Counted from the first letter of the stretch, positions 7,598-15,340 are shown. The stretch is DNA of 23,691 nt from Comamonadaceae bacterium (GCA_027490555.1 JAIXXW010000188.1:1-23691); one strand, 5' to 3'. The notes: generated from the letters alone by a model not told the origin. Translations and numbers: made by a program.

Positions 7598-7848
7598 CCG
7601 CCCGCCACGGGCGGCCAGATGGCCAGCACATCGCCTTCGGTCAAGGTGGTGCTGTCCCGGGCGTCGGGGGCGATGTATTTACCGTTGACCAGCACCAGGT
7701 GCACCAGCTTCGGGGGCATGCCAAAGGGTTCGATGATCTGGCTGATGCTGGCCTCGGGCGCCACATCCAGCACCAGCTGGTTGCTGCGTCGGGCTTCGGC
7801 GGGCAAATAATCGGTCAGGGTGGCAAACAGCTTGAAGGTGATGTTCAT
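7594..7848 (-). CDS. MoaD/ThiS-family sulfur carrier (AorD-like)
   Basis: Encodes 84 aa with the beta-grasp pattern of MoaD: MNITFKLFATLTDYLP at the N-terminus, LVLVNGKYIAPD in the middle, LTEGDVLAIWPPVAGG at the end. The terminal Gly-Gly is the residue pair that is adenylated and thiocarboxylated, so it can donate sulfur to make the dithiolene of pyranopterin. It follows the FAD-subunit gene by 29 bp inside the aldehyde oxidoreductase operon. In Aromatoleum and in archaeal AOR loci a MoaD-like gene also accompanies the enzyme, probably as a dedicated small subunit for tungstopterin synthase. No strong ribosome binding site is visible, so it likely depends on coupling or operon readthrough. 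Confidence 0.9.
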   Translation of the reverse strand: MNITFKLFATLTDYLPAEARRSNQLVLDVAPEASISQIIEPFGMPPKLVHLVLVNGKYIAPDARDSTTLTEGDVLAIWPPVAGG

Positions 7849-7877
7849 GCGATGGGGGTCAGGTCAAGGGCCGACAT

Positions 7878-9218
7878 TCAGCGGCGACGGGCATCGGCCG
7901 CCCCACTCCAGCGGCCTTGGCCCTGGGCGCAGTCCAGGTAGGCGTCCACCAGCAAGGTGGGGTCGTGCATCAGCCGGTCTTTCCAGTGGCCCAGACGCAC
8001 CTGGCCTTCGACCAGGCCGCGCATCACGCCCACATGCTCGGTCCAGCCCACGCTGTTGCAGCCGATCATCACATCGTCCTTGAACTGCAGGCTCAGGTGA
8101 CGCCCGGCGGCTTTGTCGGTGAGCACCGCCGACTGACCACCGGCCACCCCCTCCCAGTTGCCAAAACTGGTGGAAATCAGACCCAGGGTGTCGAGCACGT
8201 TGATTTGCGTGACCCCCTGAAGCGAGGTCTTTTGACCCAGCATGTTGAGGGCGGCCACGCGCGCCTGCTCGGCCGCATTGGGCTGGATGGCGCTGACGAT
8301 GGTTTTGCCGCTGACCTTGTCAAAAGCTTCGGCGCAGTCGCCGGCGGCGTAAATGCCTGGCACATTGGTTTGCAAGTGCTCGTCGGTCAACACGCCTTGC
8401 AGGCAGGTGATGCCGCTGTCTTTCAAAAAGCCGATGGCCGGACGCACGCCCGTGGCGCTGATCACGAGATCGGCCTCGACCGTCTGGCCGTTGGACAGGC
8501 GCACCTGCAGCGCGGCTTGGGCATCGTCCGAGGCCAGGCCCACGGCCGAGGCCAGCTTGCCGAGCAAACCTTTTTCGGCGCCGGCGCTGATGGCCTCGAC
8601 CTTGGTGCCCGTGAACACCCGCACGCCCTTGGCCTCACACCAGTCGCGGATCATGCCGCCGGCCACCGGGCCCATCATGCGCGGCACCATGCGGTCGCCC
8701 ATCTCCACCACGCTCAGTTGCACACCCCGGGCCGCCAGCGCTTCCATGATGATGCAGCCGATGAAGCCAGCGCCCATCTGGAGCACGCGCGCACCGGGTT
8801 GGGCCAGCGACTGGATGGCCCGGGCATCGGCCAGGGTCCAGCACGGGTGCACACCGGGCAGGTCCATGCCCGCGATCGGCGGGCGCACCGGGTGCGAGCC
8901 GGTGGCGATCAGGAGCTTGTCAAATGCGAGCGACTGGCCGTTGTCCAGTTGCACCGTTTTGGCAGCCGCATCGACCCGGGTGGCTTTGGCCTTGACCTGG
9001 GTGATGCGCCAATCGTCAAAGTGCGCGTCGCTTTTGCGCAGGTAGGTGCCCCGCTCGTCGATGTTGCCGATCAGCAGGTAAGGTATCGCCATGCGCGAAT
9101 ACGGCGCATCGGGCTCATCGCCCACCAGGGTGATGGTGTCGCGCGGGGCGTGTTTGCGCAGGGTCTCAGCGGCGATGACACCGGCGGGGCCTGCGCCCAA
9201 AATGACATGGTGGGTCAT
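7878..9218 (-). CDS. aorC: FAD/NAD(P)-dependent oxidoreductase subunit of aldehyde oxidoreductase (AorC-like)
   Basis: Encodes 446 aa of the pyridine nucleotide-disulfide oxidoreductase superfamily. An FAD Rossmann motif GAGPAG (8-13) starts the protein, a second dinucleotide motif GAGFIG (149-154) for NAD(H) follows, and the FAD-closing motif NVPGIYAAGDCAEA lies at 285-298. There is no CxxxxC redox disulfide, so it resembles ferredoxin/rubredoxin reductase-like flavoproteins that pass electrons between iron-sulfur clusters and NAD+. Its place after the catalytic gene matches the third subunit of the Aromatoleum aldehyde oxidoreductase. The start has GGAG eight bases upstream. A 108-bp gap with strong inverted repeats separates it from aorB, unusual within this otherwise tight operon, so its expression level may be set separately. 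Confidence 0.88.
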   Translation of the reverse strand: MTHHVILGAGPAGVIAAETLRKHAPRDTITLVGDEPDAPYSRMAIPYLLIGNIDERGTYLRKSDAHFDDWRITQVKAKATRVDAAAKTVQLDNGQSLAFDKLLIATGSHPVRPPIAGMDLPGVHPCWTLADARAIQSLAQPGARVLQMGAGFIGCIIMEALAARGVQLSVVEMGDRMVPRMMGPVAGGMIRDWCEAKGVRVFTGTKVEAISAGAEKGLLGKLASAVGLASDDAQAALQVRLSNGQTVEADLVISATGVRPAIGFLKDSGITCLQGVLTDEHLQTNVPGIYAAGDCAEAFDKVSGKTIVSAIQPNAAEQARVAALNMLGQKTSLQGVTQINVLDTLGLISTSFGNWEGVAGGQSAVLTDKAAGRHLSLQFKDDVMIGCNSVGWTEHVGVMRGLVEGQVRLGHWKDRLMHDPTLLVDAYLDCAQGQGRWSGAADARRR

Positions 9219-9240
9219 GAAGAGGACTCCAGAAACAGGC

Positions 9241-9319
9241 AGCGGCCCGCAGGCCGCTTGAATTCCTGTAGAAGCCCCCTGTGGCGACCACTTCGCGAGC
9301 AGGGGCCCGCTCCTACAGG
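9241..9319. repeat. REP-like palindromic element between aorB and aorC
   Basis: Two adjacent structures fill the gap. AGCGGCC-CGCA-GGCCGCT (9241-9258) is a perfect seven-bp hairpin. From 9265 to 9319 runs a longer imperfect palindrome: outer arms CCTGTAG / CTACAGG, inner arms CCCCTG / CAGGGG, and an apical GCGA / TCGC stem. On the minus strand the element begins CCTGTAGGAGCGGGC and continues with CTCGCGAAG, much like the REP (repetitive extragenic palindromic) elements known in Pseudomonas and other proteobacteria. No T-run follows, so it is not a simple terminator. In the operon mRNA it would form a stable stem able to protect the upstream message from 3' exonucleases. I found no second copy in this window. 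Confidence 0.7.
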
Positions 9320-9326
9320 GACAAGG

Positions 9327-11174
9327 TCACAGACCCAGACGGTCCTTGGTGGCCGATGTCGGACGGCCTTCACCATCCCAGCCACGCGCCTCGTAGTACT
9401 TGGGCAACATCTCGTTCAACTTGCTGACCATGCCTTTGCCGGGGCCGGTTTTGGCGGCTTCGGTCATCAGGCGCTTGGGCAGGTTGTCGTCGGCCTTGGT
9501 GAAACCGGCGGCGTTGTTGAACTCGCGCTCCATGTTCCAGATGCGTTCGCCAATGTGAGCCAGGTGTTCCATCGTGAATTCTTCGCCACAAGCGGCTTGC
9601 ACTTGCGGGGCCACGTCGGCCAGCGTCCAGGCGAAGCTGGTGAAGACACAGATGCCCGCAGAGTCAAAGGCGGCGGTGGCGTCCTGGAAGGCCTTGACCA
9701 GCTCGGGCTTGCCTTCGTGCTCGGTGGGCTCGGTCTTGACCGGGATGCCCAGCACTTCAGAAGCGATGGTGTAGCCGCGCAGGTGGCAGGCACCGCGGTT
9801 GGAGGTGGCATAAGCCAGGCCAATGCCCTGGATCACACGGCCGTCATAGGCGGGGAATTCCTGGCCCTTGACGCTCATCGACAGGTCGGGGTGGCCGTAC
9901 TTGGCGGTCAGGCGCTTGGAACCCAGGCCGATTTCCTTGCCAAAACCAATGCCCTTGGCCGTCATGTCGGCCAGCTCGCACAGGGCCTTGGCCGAACCAA
10001 AGGGTGCCTCGATGCCGATCTGTTCCTTGGTCAGCACGCCCATCTCGTAGAGCTCCATCACCGCGCCAATGGTGGCGCCGAAGCTGATCGGGTCAAAGCC
10101 TTCCTCGTTGCAAATCAGGTTGGCGTACTGCAGCGCTTCCAGGTCATTGACGCCATTGGCCGCGCCCAGGGCCCAGGCGGCTTCGTACTCGAGACCGCCG
10201 GAGGCACCCCAGTATTCGGGCTTGTTCTTGACCGAGAAATGGCCTTCGTCGATCTTGCTGATGCGGCCGCAGGCAATGGTGCAGCCGAAGCAGGCCTGGT
10301 TGGTCACCAGGTGTTTCTTGCCATCGGTTTCACGCGGCGTGGCCATGGCTTCTGCCGAGATGTCCTTGGCGCCTTCGAACTGCACATCGCGGTGGTTGCG
10401 GGTGGGCAAGGCACCGACTTCGTTGATCACGTTCATCAGCACCTGGGTGCCGTAGGTGGGCAGGCCCTGGCCCGTGACGGCGTTGTCGGCCAGCACTTTC
10501 TTGGCGGCTTTGGCCGCGGCCATGAAGGCTTTGGGGTTTTGGATATTGCCCACGCCCTTGGTGCCGCGCACGGCGATCGCCTTGAGGTTTTTGCTGCCCA
10601 TGACGGTGCCCACGCCCGAGCGGCCAGCCGCACGGTGCAGGTCGTTCACCACGGCGGCGTACAGCACACCGTTTTCACCGGCCTTGCCGATGCTGGAGAC
10701 GCGCAGCAGCGGGTCTTGCAGGCTGGACTTGAGGATTTCCTCGGTCTTCCAGACGCTCTGGCCCCACAGGTGCCCCGCATCGCGCAGCTCGGCCACGTCG
10801 TCGTTGATGTAGAGGTACACCGGCTTGGCCGAGGCACCTTCGAAAATGACCATGTCCCAGCCGGCCATCTTCAGCTCGGCACCCCAGTAGCCGCCCGAGT
10901 TGGAGCAGGCGATGGCGCCGGTCAGGGGGCTCTTGGTGATGACGGTGTAGCGGCCACCGGTGGAGGCCATGGTGCCGGTCAGCGGGCCGGTGGCCCAGAT
11001 GATTTTGTTGTCGGCCGACAGCGGATCGACCTTGGGGTCGACTTCGTTGATCAGGTATTTGCTGCCCAGACCGCGCGAGCCCAGGTAGGCCTTGGCCCAT
11101 TCCATGTTCAGCGGTTCGGAGGTGACGGTGCCAGCCGTGAGGTTGACGCGGAGGATTTTTCCAGCCCAAGACAT
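9327..11174 (-). CDS. aorB: Tungsten-containing aldehyde:ferredoxin oxidoreductase catalytic subunit (AorB-like)
   Basis: Encodes 615 aa, the usual AOR size. MSWAGKILRVNLT opens the N-terminal AOR domain, and GPLTGTMASTGGRYTVI (63-79) and SPLTGAIACSNSGG (82-95) are pterin-binding-type segments of the family. The [4Fe-4S] ligands are Cys295, Cys298, Cys302 (CFGCTIAC) and Cys509 (DSAGICVF). Glu329/Glu331 in GGLEYE and His464 in GACHLRGY occupy the places of the active-site glutamate and histidine of Pyrococcus AOR. The enzyme oxidises aldehydes to carboxylic acids using a W-bis-pyranopterin. AAGGAG seven bases before the ATG supports the start. The ferredoxin gene ends 25 bp upstream. The tungstate importer nearby favours W over Mo. 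Exact aldehyde specificity is not readable from sequence. Confidence 0.95.
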   Translation of the reverse strand: MSWAGKILRVNLTAGTVTSEPLNMEWAKAYLGSRGLGSKYLINEVDPKVDPLSADNKIIWATGPLTGTMASTGGRYTVITKSPLTGAIACSNSGGYWGAELKMAGWDMVIFEGASAKPVYLYINDDVAELRDAGHLWGQSVWKTEEILKSSLQDPLLRVSSIGKAGENGVLYAAVVNDLHRAAGRSGVGTVMGSKNLKAIAVRGTKGVGNIQNPKAFMAAAKAAKKVLADNAVTGQGLPTYGTQVLMNVINEVGALPTRNHRDVQFEGAKDISAEAMATPRETDGKKHLVTNQACFGCTIACGRISKIDEGHFSVKNKPEYWGASGGLEYEAAWALGAANGVNDLEALQYANLICNEEGFDPISFGATIGAVMELYEMGVLTKEQIGIEAPFGSAKALCELADMTAKGIGFGKEIGLGSKRLTAKYGHPDLSMSVKGQEFPAYDGRVIQGIGLAYATSNRGACHLRGYTIASEVLGIPVKTEPTEHEGKPELVKAFQDATAAFDSAGICVFTSFAWTLADVAPQVQAACGEEFTMEHLAHIGERIWNMEREFNNAAGFTKADDNLPKRLMTEAAKTGPGKGMVSKLNEMLPKYYEARGWDGEGRPTSATKDRLGL

Positions 11175-11199
11175 GTTGATGCTCCTTGTGGGTGGGGGA

Positions 11200-11676
11200 T
11201 TAAGCGGCAGTGGGCTGGTTGCCCAGCTTGTCGGCCCACTGTTTCATTTTGTCGATGCCGGTCCAGTTGGCGTCGACGAAGGTGATGGCACCGGTGGGGC
11301 AGGCATCGGCACAGGCCGGATCGCCGCCGCACAGGTCGCACTTTTGGACCTTGCCGGTTTCCTGCACATAGTTGATGGTGCCGAACGGGCAGGCGATGGT
11401 GCAGACCTTGCAACCCACGCAGGTGGACTCGTTGACCACCTTGGCGCCGGTGGCCTTGTCCACCGTGATGGCTTCCACCGGGCAGGCGTGCAGGCACCAG
11501 GCCTCGTCGCACTGGGTGCAGGTGTAGGGGACTTTTTTGCCGGTGTGGTGGAAGTCGAACACCTTGATGCGCGATTTGGAGGTGGCGTAGGTGCCGTAGT
11601 TCTCGAAGGAACAAGCCATTTCGCACTGCAAGCAGCCAGTGCATTTGTCCGGGTTGATGTGCAGGACTTTCTGCAT
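11200..11676 (-). CDS. aorA: Four-cluster ferredoxin subunit of aldehyde oxidoreductase (AorA-like)
   Basis: Encodes 158 aa with sixteen cysteines in four groups: C12/15/18/22, C53/56/61/65, C86/89/92/96 and C113/116/122/126. This is the DmsB/HybA-type plan for four [4Fe-4S] clusters. There is no signal peptide or membrane anchor, so it is cytoplasmic. The start at 11676 is chosen for AGGAG six bases upstream and the typical MQKVLHINPDKCTGC beginning; an in-frame ATG at 11727 would add 17 residues of no known pattern. As first gene of the operon it is expected to wire the tungsten subunit to the FAD/NADH subunit. In the characterised Aromatoleum enzyme such a subunit is reported to form a wire between catalytic units, and the same is inferred here. 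Confidence 0.93.
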   Translation of the reverse strand: MQKVLHINPDKCTGCLQCEMACSFENYGTYATSKSRIKVFDFHHTGKKVPYTCTQCDEAWCLHACPVEAITVDKATGAKVVNESTCVGCKVCTIACPFGTINYVQETGKVQKCDLCGGDPACADACPTGAITFVDANWTGIDKMKQWADKLGNQPTAA

Positions 11677-11774
11677 GGAGGTCTCCTGTGAGGTGACGGA
11701 CTTCTCAAGCCCGTGCTTATGAATCAAAATGCATAGCCATTGTTGGGGATCCGCCCAGCGAAGCGCTACGTATT

Positions 11775-11821
11775 AACCCTAGGTTTAGCAGGGTTGTCCT
11801 CACAAATTCTCAGCTTGATAC
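11775..11821 (+). promoter_or_regulatory. Divergent promoter region with AACCCT-N9-AGGGTT operator candidate
   Basis: In the 154 bp between aorA (minus) and the AcoR-like regulator (plus) lies a perfect inverted repeat AACCCT (11775-11780), nine bases, AGGGTT (11790-11795). A plausible plus-strand promoter overlaps it: TTGTCC (11794-11799), a 16-bp spacer and TGATAC (11816-11821). Transcription would start only a few bases before the ATG at 11831, so the regulator mRNA may be nearly leaderless; no ribosome binding site is visible. I searched this gap for a sigma-54 signature (TGGC-type -24 and TGC-type -12) in either direction and saw none. Regulator binding here could control both directions. 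Confidence 0.5.
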
Positions 11822-11830
11822 ACATCTGAC

Positions 11831-12952
11831 ATGTCCCTGACTGCCCAGCCCAGCGACCGCCTGCAGCGGATTGAACAAGCCCGTGAAATGGTTTTGCACC
11901 AGGGTGGCGCGCCCCTGGACGGTGGTCTGTCGCCCTGGATTGCGCAGTCTTGGCAGCGCTGCCTGCACATGGGCCTGGAGCCCGGACAGCGGGTCGGCTT
12001 CGAAGCCGTTTCGGCCCCGCACATGCGCCGCGTCCAGGAGGCCAGCCGTCCGCTGGTGCAGGCCGCCCGGCCGGTGCTGGCCGATTTGGCCCGGGCCATT
12101 GCCGACATCCGCTATTTCGCGATCCTGACCAATGCCGAGGGCATCGTGGTCGATGTGCAGGGCACGGTGGACCGGCAAGACCCGCGTGCGCAGGCCATCG
12201 CCCGCGTGGGGGTCGATTTGTCCGAAAAATCCGTCGGCACGACGGCCATCAGCGCCGCCCTGAGCGAACTGCAGCCGGTCTGGTTGCACCGGGGCGAGCA
12301 TTTTTTCAAGGACAACGGCGTGTACAGCTGCGCAGGCGCTCCGGTGTTCGGCCCGGACGGGCTGTGCGCGGGCATGCTGGATCTGACGGGCATCGAAACC
12401 ACCGAGCGCCCGGCCCTGAAACACCTGGTGCGCCGCTCGGCCCGCAGCATCGAAAACAGCTGGCTCTTGTCCACCCCGCATGCCCTGGTGCTGCGGCTGA
12501 ACTGGCCGGGCAACCAGCCTGGCGACGATGGCGATGGTTTGCTCACGCTGGACGCCGATGGGCACATCGTGGGCGCCAACCCCACCGCACGCCAGATGCT
12601 GGCGCTGCCCCCGGAAACACGCGGTCACGCGCTGCATGCCAGCGATGTGTTCGCCTCACCCTGGGAAAACCTGTTCGACGCGACCCGCCACCCTGGCCAG
12701 GCGCAAGAATGGCCGCTGTGGTCAGGCCTGCGGCTGCAGGCACTGGCCCTGCGCCCGGGCGCTGCCGAACCGCCACCGAGCCGCCAGGGTTTCGCAGCGC
12801 CGCCTGCCGCCCCCAGACCCCTGAAGGACGCGCAAACCGAGATGATCCGCGCCGCCGTGACCCAGGCCCGGGGCAATGTCGCCGAAGCCGCACGCGCTTT
12901 AGGCATCAGCCGCGCCACGGTCTACCGCAAGCTGGGCTTGCCCAAGCACTGA
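11831..12952 (+). CDS. AcoR-like GAF/PAS/Fis-type regulator without AAA+ domain
   Basis: Encodes 373 aa. SPWIAQSWQRCLHMGL (34-49) is the hallmark start of AcoR-family activators. A GAF-type sensor region spans about 70-200, including VGVDLSEKSVGTTAISAAL (127-145) and YSCAGAPVFG (165-174). A PAS-like segment is DADGHIVGANPTARQML (241-257). The C-terminus (332-370) is a Fis-type helix-turn-helix: NVAEAARALGISRATVYRKLG. The central AAA+ module (GAFTGA, Walker motifs) that AcoR uses to activate sigma-54 is missing, so it must act by another route. Being divergent from the aldehyde oxidoreductase operon, it is the obvious candidate regulator, perhaps sensing an aldehyde, an acid or redox state. 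Its stop codon directly abuts the tupA stop of the opposite strand (TGATCA, 12950-12955). Confidence 0.88.
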   Translation: MSLTAQPSDRLQRIEQAREMVLHQGGAPLDGGLSPWIAQSWQRCLHMGLEPGQRVGFEAVSAPHMRRVQEASRPLVQAARPVLADLARAIADIRYFAILTNAEGIVVDVQGTVDRQDPRAQAIARVGVDLSEKSVGTTAISAALSELQPVWLHRGEHFFKDNGVYSCAGAPVFGPDGLCAGMLDLTGIETTERPALKHLVRRSARSIENSWLLSTPHALVLRLNWPGNQPGDDGDGLLTLDADGHIVGANPTARQMLALPPETRGHALHASDVFASPWENLFDATRHPGQAQEWPLWSGLRLQALALRPGAAEPPPSRQGFAAPPAAPRPLKDAQTEMIRAAVTQARGNVAEAARALGISRATVYRKLGLPKH

Positions 12953-13768
12953 TCACTTGCCCGCGTTCGGGAAAAACAGCTGCTCGCCGCCGATCTTGTA
13001 ATCGGCGATCACGCCCTGGCCTGCGGCCGAGGTGATCCAGTCCACAAACTTTTGGGCCTCGGCCTGTTTGACATGGGCGTGCCTCGCGGGGTTGACCACC
13101 ATCACACCGTACTGGTTGAACAGGCGCTGATCGCCCTCCACCAAAATCGCCAGGTCGGCCCTGTTCTTGAAATTCAGCCAGGTCGCTCGGTCCGACAACA
13201 CATAGGCCCCGGTGGACGCCGCGATGTTCAAGGCCGGGCCCATGCCACAGCCGCATTCGCGGTAGCCCTTGCCTTTGGCCGGCTCGAGGTTGGCCATTTT
13301 CCAAAAACGCAATTCGGCCGCATGGGTGCCACTCTTGTCACCCCGCGAGACGAAAGCCGCTTGGGTCGCTGACAACCTGGCCAAGGCCGCCACAATGTCT
13401 TTGCCTTTGGTGGCAGCGGGGTCGGCCTTGGGGCCGATCAGCACAAAGTCGTTGTACATCACCGGCAGACGCTTGAGGCCAAAACCATCGGCGACAAATT
13501 TTTCTTCGGCCACCTGGTCGTGCACCAAGACCACGTCGGCGTCTCCCCGGCGCGCCATGTCCAGTGCCTGGCCCGTGCCCAGGGCCACGACCTTGACATC
13601 GATCCCGCTGGCCTTTTTGAAGGCGGGCAGCAGGTGGGCAAACAGGCCCGATTGCTCGGTGGAGGTGGTGGAGGACATCACGATGGACTGGGCCTGCGCC
13701 CAGACCGAGGTGGTGGCCCACACCGCGCACAACAGGACGCGACGGGTGATGAAGGTTTTCAAGGTCAT
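12953..13768 (-). CDS. tupA: Tungstate ABC transporter substrate-binding protein TupA
   Basis: Encodes 271 aa with a Sec signal peptide (basic TRRVLL, hydrophobic core, cleavage near AQA-QS around residue 26), so it is periplasmic. The mature N-terminus SIVMSSTTSTEQSGLF carries the TTST signature that distinguishes TupA from ModA and contributes oxyanion ligands. GYRECGCGMGPALNIAAS near residue 170 is another family-typical loop. It captures tungstate with very high affinity and delivers it to TupB. The start ATG overlaps the tupC stop by four bases and has AAGGAG seven bases upstream. It is the last gene of tupBCA and convergent with the AcoR-like gene without any space for a terminator. Confidence 0.92.
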   Translation of the reverse strand: MTLKTFITRRVLLCAVWATTSVWAQAQSIVMSSTTSTEQSGLFAHLLPAFKKASGIDVKVVALGTGQALDMARRGDADVVLVHDQVAEEKFVADGFGLKRLPVMYNDFVLIGPKADPAATKGKDIVAALARLSATQAAFVSRGDKSGTHAAELRFWKMANLEPAKGKGYRECGCGMGPALNIAASTGAYVLSDRATWLNFKNRADLAILVEGDQRLFNQYGVMVVNPARHAHVKQAEAQKFVDWITSAAGQGVIADYKIGGEQLFFPNAGK

Positions 13769-14487
13769 GCCAGCTCTCCTTGGACAAAAGCATGGGCGGC
13801 CAGGCTCTGCGCCGCCAAGACGTGGGGGTTGAAAAAATCGGCCACAGGCAGGTCGGCCAGCACACGCCCGCCTTCGAGATAGACCACGCGGGTGGCCAGG
13901 CGCTTGACCTGGCCCAGGTTGTGGCTGGCCCAGACCAGGGTCAGCGCTGGCTGCCCGCTGTTGGCGAAATCGGCCATCAAGGCCTCGACCTCGCGTTTGG
14001 CATGCGGGTCCAGGCTGGCCGTGGGCTCATCGAGCAGCAAGACATCGGGCTGGCGCGCCCAGGCGCGGGCCAAGGCCAGGCGCTGCTGTTGCCCGCCCGA
14101 CAACTGGCGGCCGTTTTGTCGGGCCACAGACTGCAGGCCCACGCGCGCCAGGGCCTGCAGCGCCAGGGCCTGGGCTTGTCGCCAGCGCAGGCCCCGGGCG
14201 CGGTCCAGCCACAAACCCAGCGCCACATTGTTCAGGGCCGAGAGCCTGAGCAGGTGCGGCCTTTGGAACAGCATGGCCTGCCGGATACCCGGCGCTTGCA
14301 GCACCTGGCCTTGCGTGGGTGGCAGCAAGCCATGCAGGGTGCGCAGCAAGGTGCTCTTGCCCGAACCATTGGCCCCGACCAGGGCCACGCGCTCGCCCGC
14401 CGCAATGCGCAGGTCAACGCTGCTCAAGGCCGTCTGCGCCCCCAGTTGCACGCTCACCGCGTCCAGGCCGATCTGCGTCGCCGTCAT
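13765..14487 (-). CDS. tupC: Tungstate ABC transporter ATP-binding protein TupC
   Basis: Encodes 240 aa, a single nucleotide-binding domain. It has Walker A GANGSGKST (38-46), a Q-loop in AMLFQRPHLL (71-80), the ABC signature LSGGQQQRLALARA (129-142), Walker B VLLLDEPTASLD (149-160) and the switch histidine in WASHN (His189). It lacks the C-terminal TOBE oxyanion-sensing domain found in ModC, as usual for TupC. It powers uptake through TupB. Both ends overlap neighbours by four bases (ATGA), with tupB upstream and tupA downstream, indicating tight translational coupling. Confidence 0.92.
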   Translation of the reverse strand: MTATQIGLDAVSVQLGAQTALSSVDLRIAAGERVALVGANGSGKSTLLRTLHGLLPPTQGQVLQAPGIRQAMLFQRPHLLRLSALNNVALGLWLDRARGLRWRQAQALALQALARVGLQSVARQNGRQLSGGQQQRLALARAWARQPDVLLLDEPTASLDPHAKREVEALMADFANSGQPALTLVWASHNLGQVKRLATRVVYLEGGRVLADLPVADFFNPHVLAAQSLAAHAFVQGELA

Positions 14488-15227
14488 GAACGCAGCCCTT
14501 CCAAAGCCTGGACCCTTGGGGCCCCTGCGTGCCGGCGCTCACCCCAGCTGCGCAGGCCGGCCACGAGCACATGGAGCAGCAGCACCACCGCCAGCAAGAC
14601 CATGCCCAGGCCCAGCGCCATGGGCAAATCGCCCTTGCTGGTCTCCAGCGCAATGGCGGTGGTCATCACCCGCGTGAAACCATCGATGTTGCCGCCCACA
14701 ATCATGACCGCACCCACCTCCGAGATGGCGCGGCCAAAGGCCGTGACCCCGATCATGAGCAAGGCCAGCCGCTCATCCCAGGCCAGCAACAGGCCCCGCA
14801 CCCAGGGACCGGCGCCCAGCGAGGCCCACTGCTCGCCATGCTGGCGCTCCACATCTTCGACCACCTGGCGCGTGAGCGCCGTGACCACCGGCACCACCAG
14901 GATGAACTGGGCCAGCACCATGGCCTGGAAGCTGAACATCCAGCCCAGAAAACCCAAGGGCCCGGAGCGCGACAGCAGCAGGTAGACCACCAGCCCCACC
15001 ACCACCGAGGGCAGGGCCAGCAAGGTGTTGAGGGCCACCAGCACCCCTTCACGCCCCCTGAAACGCGACACCGCCAACCAGGCGCCCAGCGCCACGCCCA
15101 GGCCATAGGCCAGCAGGCAGGCGGTGGCACTGACGGCCAGGGACCGGGCGACCACCACCCACAAGGCAGGATCGAAAGCAGTGACGAGGTGCAGCGCCGT
15201 CAGGACGCTGTCGGAGAAAGTGTTCAT
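14484..15227 (-). CDS. tupB: Tungstate ABC transporter permease TupB
   Basis: Encodes 247 aa with about five to six membrane helices. The cytoplasmic coupling loop that docks on the ATPase is visible: EQWASLGAGPWVRGLLL followed by AFGRAISEVGAVMIVGGN (about residues 169-186), a typical TupB-type variant of the EAA motif. It makes the membrane channel for tungstate as a homodimer. It is the first gene of tupBCA. No convincing ribosome binding site or promoter stands out in the 132-bp region upstream (15228-15359), which otherwise contains the terminator of the preceding TRAP operon. Confidence 0.92.
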   Translation of the reverse strand: MNTFSDSVLTALHLVTAFDPALWVVVARSLAVSATACLLAYGLGVALGAWLAVSRFRGREGVLVALNTLLALPSVVVGLVVYLLLSRSGPLGFLGWMFSFQAMVLAQFILVVPVVTALTRQVVEDVERQHGEQWASLGAGPWVRGLLLAWDERLALLMIGVTAFGRAISEVGAVMIVGGNIDGFTRVMTTAIALETSKGDLPMALGLGMVLLAVVLLLHVLVAGLRSWGERRHAGAPRVQALEGLRS

Positions 15228-15317
15228 GACCAGCTGAGAATGCTAGAGGACAAGCACCCTGCAAGGCATGAGGGGTGTCCACTATGAAACGCTTTGCATA
15301 AGGGGCCCTGCGCCATG

Positions 15318-15340
15318 AAAAAAGCCCGGCGAACCGGGCT
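15318..15340 (-). terminator. Rho-independent terminator of TRAP dctQM operon
   Basis: On the minus strand AGCCCGG-TTCG-CCGGGCT, a seven-bp GC-rich stem with a stable tetraloop (15323-15340), is followed by TTTTTT (15323-15318). It lies 20 bp past the dctM stop and ends that transcript before tupB. Confidence 0.9.

Noticed and set aside
7917..11285. A 1122-codon plus-strand open frame across the aldehyde oxidoreductase genes
   Set aside because: It lies antisense to aorC and aorB, whose products have clear family motifs. Its translation is rich in His, Gln, Gly and Ala with no recognisable domain, as expected for the shadow frame of GC-rich coding DNA.
11677..11830. Sigma-54 promoter for the aldehyde oxidoreductase operon
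   Set aside because: An AcoR-like neighbour made this worth checking, but no -24/-12 signature (GG and GC at ten-base distance in proper context) was found in either direction, and the regulator lacks the AAA+ domain.
12953..13768. Reading the binding protein as molybdate-binding ModA
   Set aside because: The TTST motif at the mature N-terminus and the gene order tupB-tupC-tupA fit the tungstate family, and the ATPase lacks the ModC TOBE domain.
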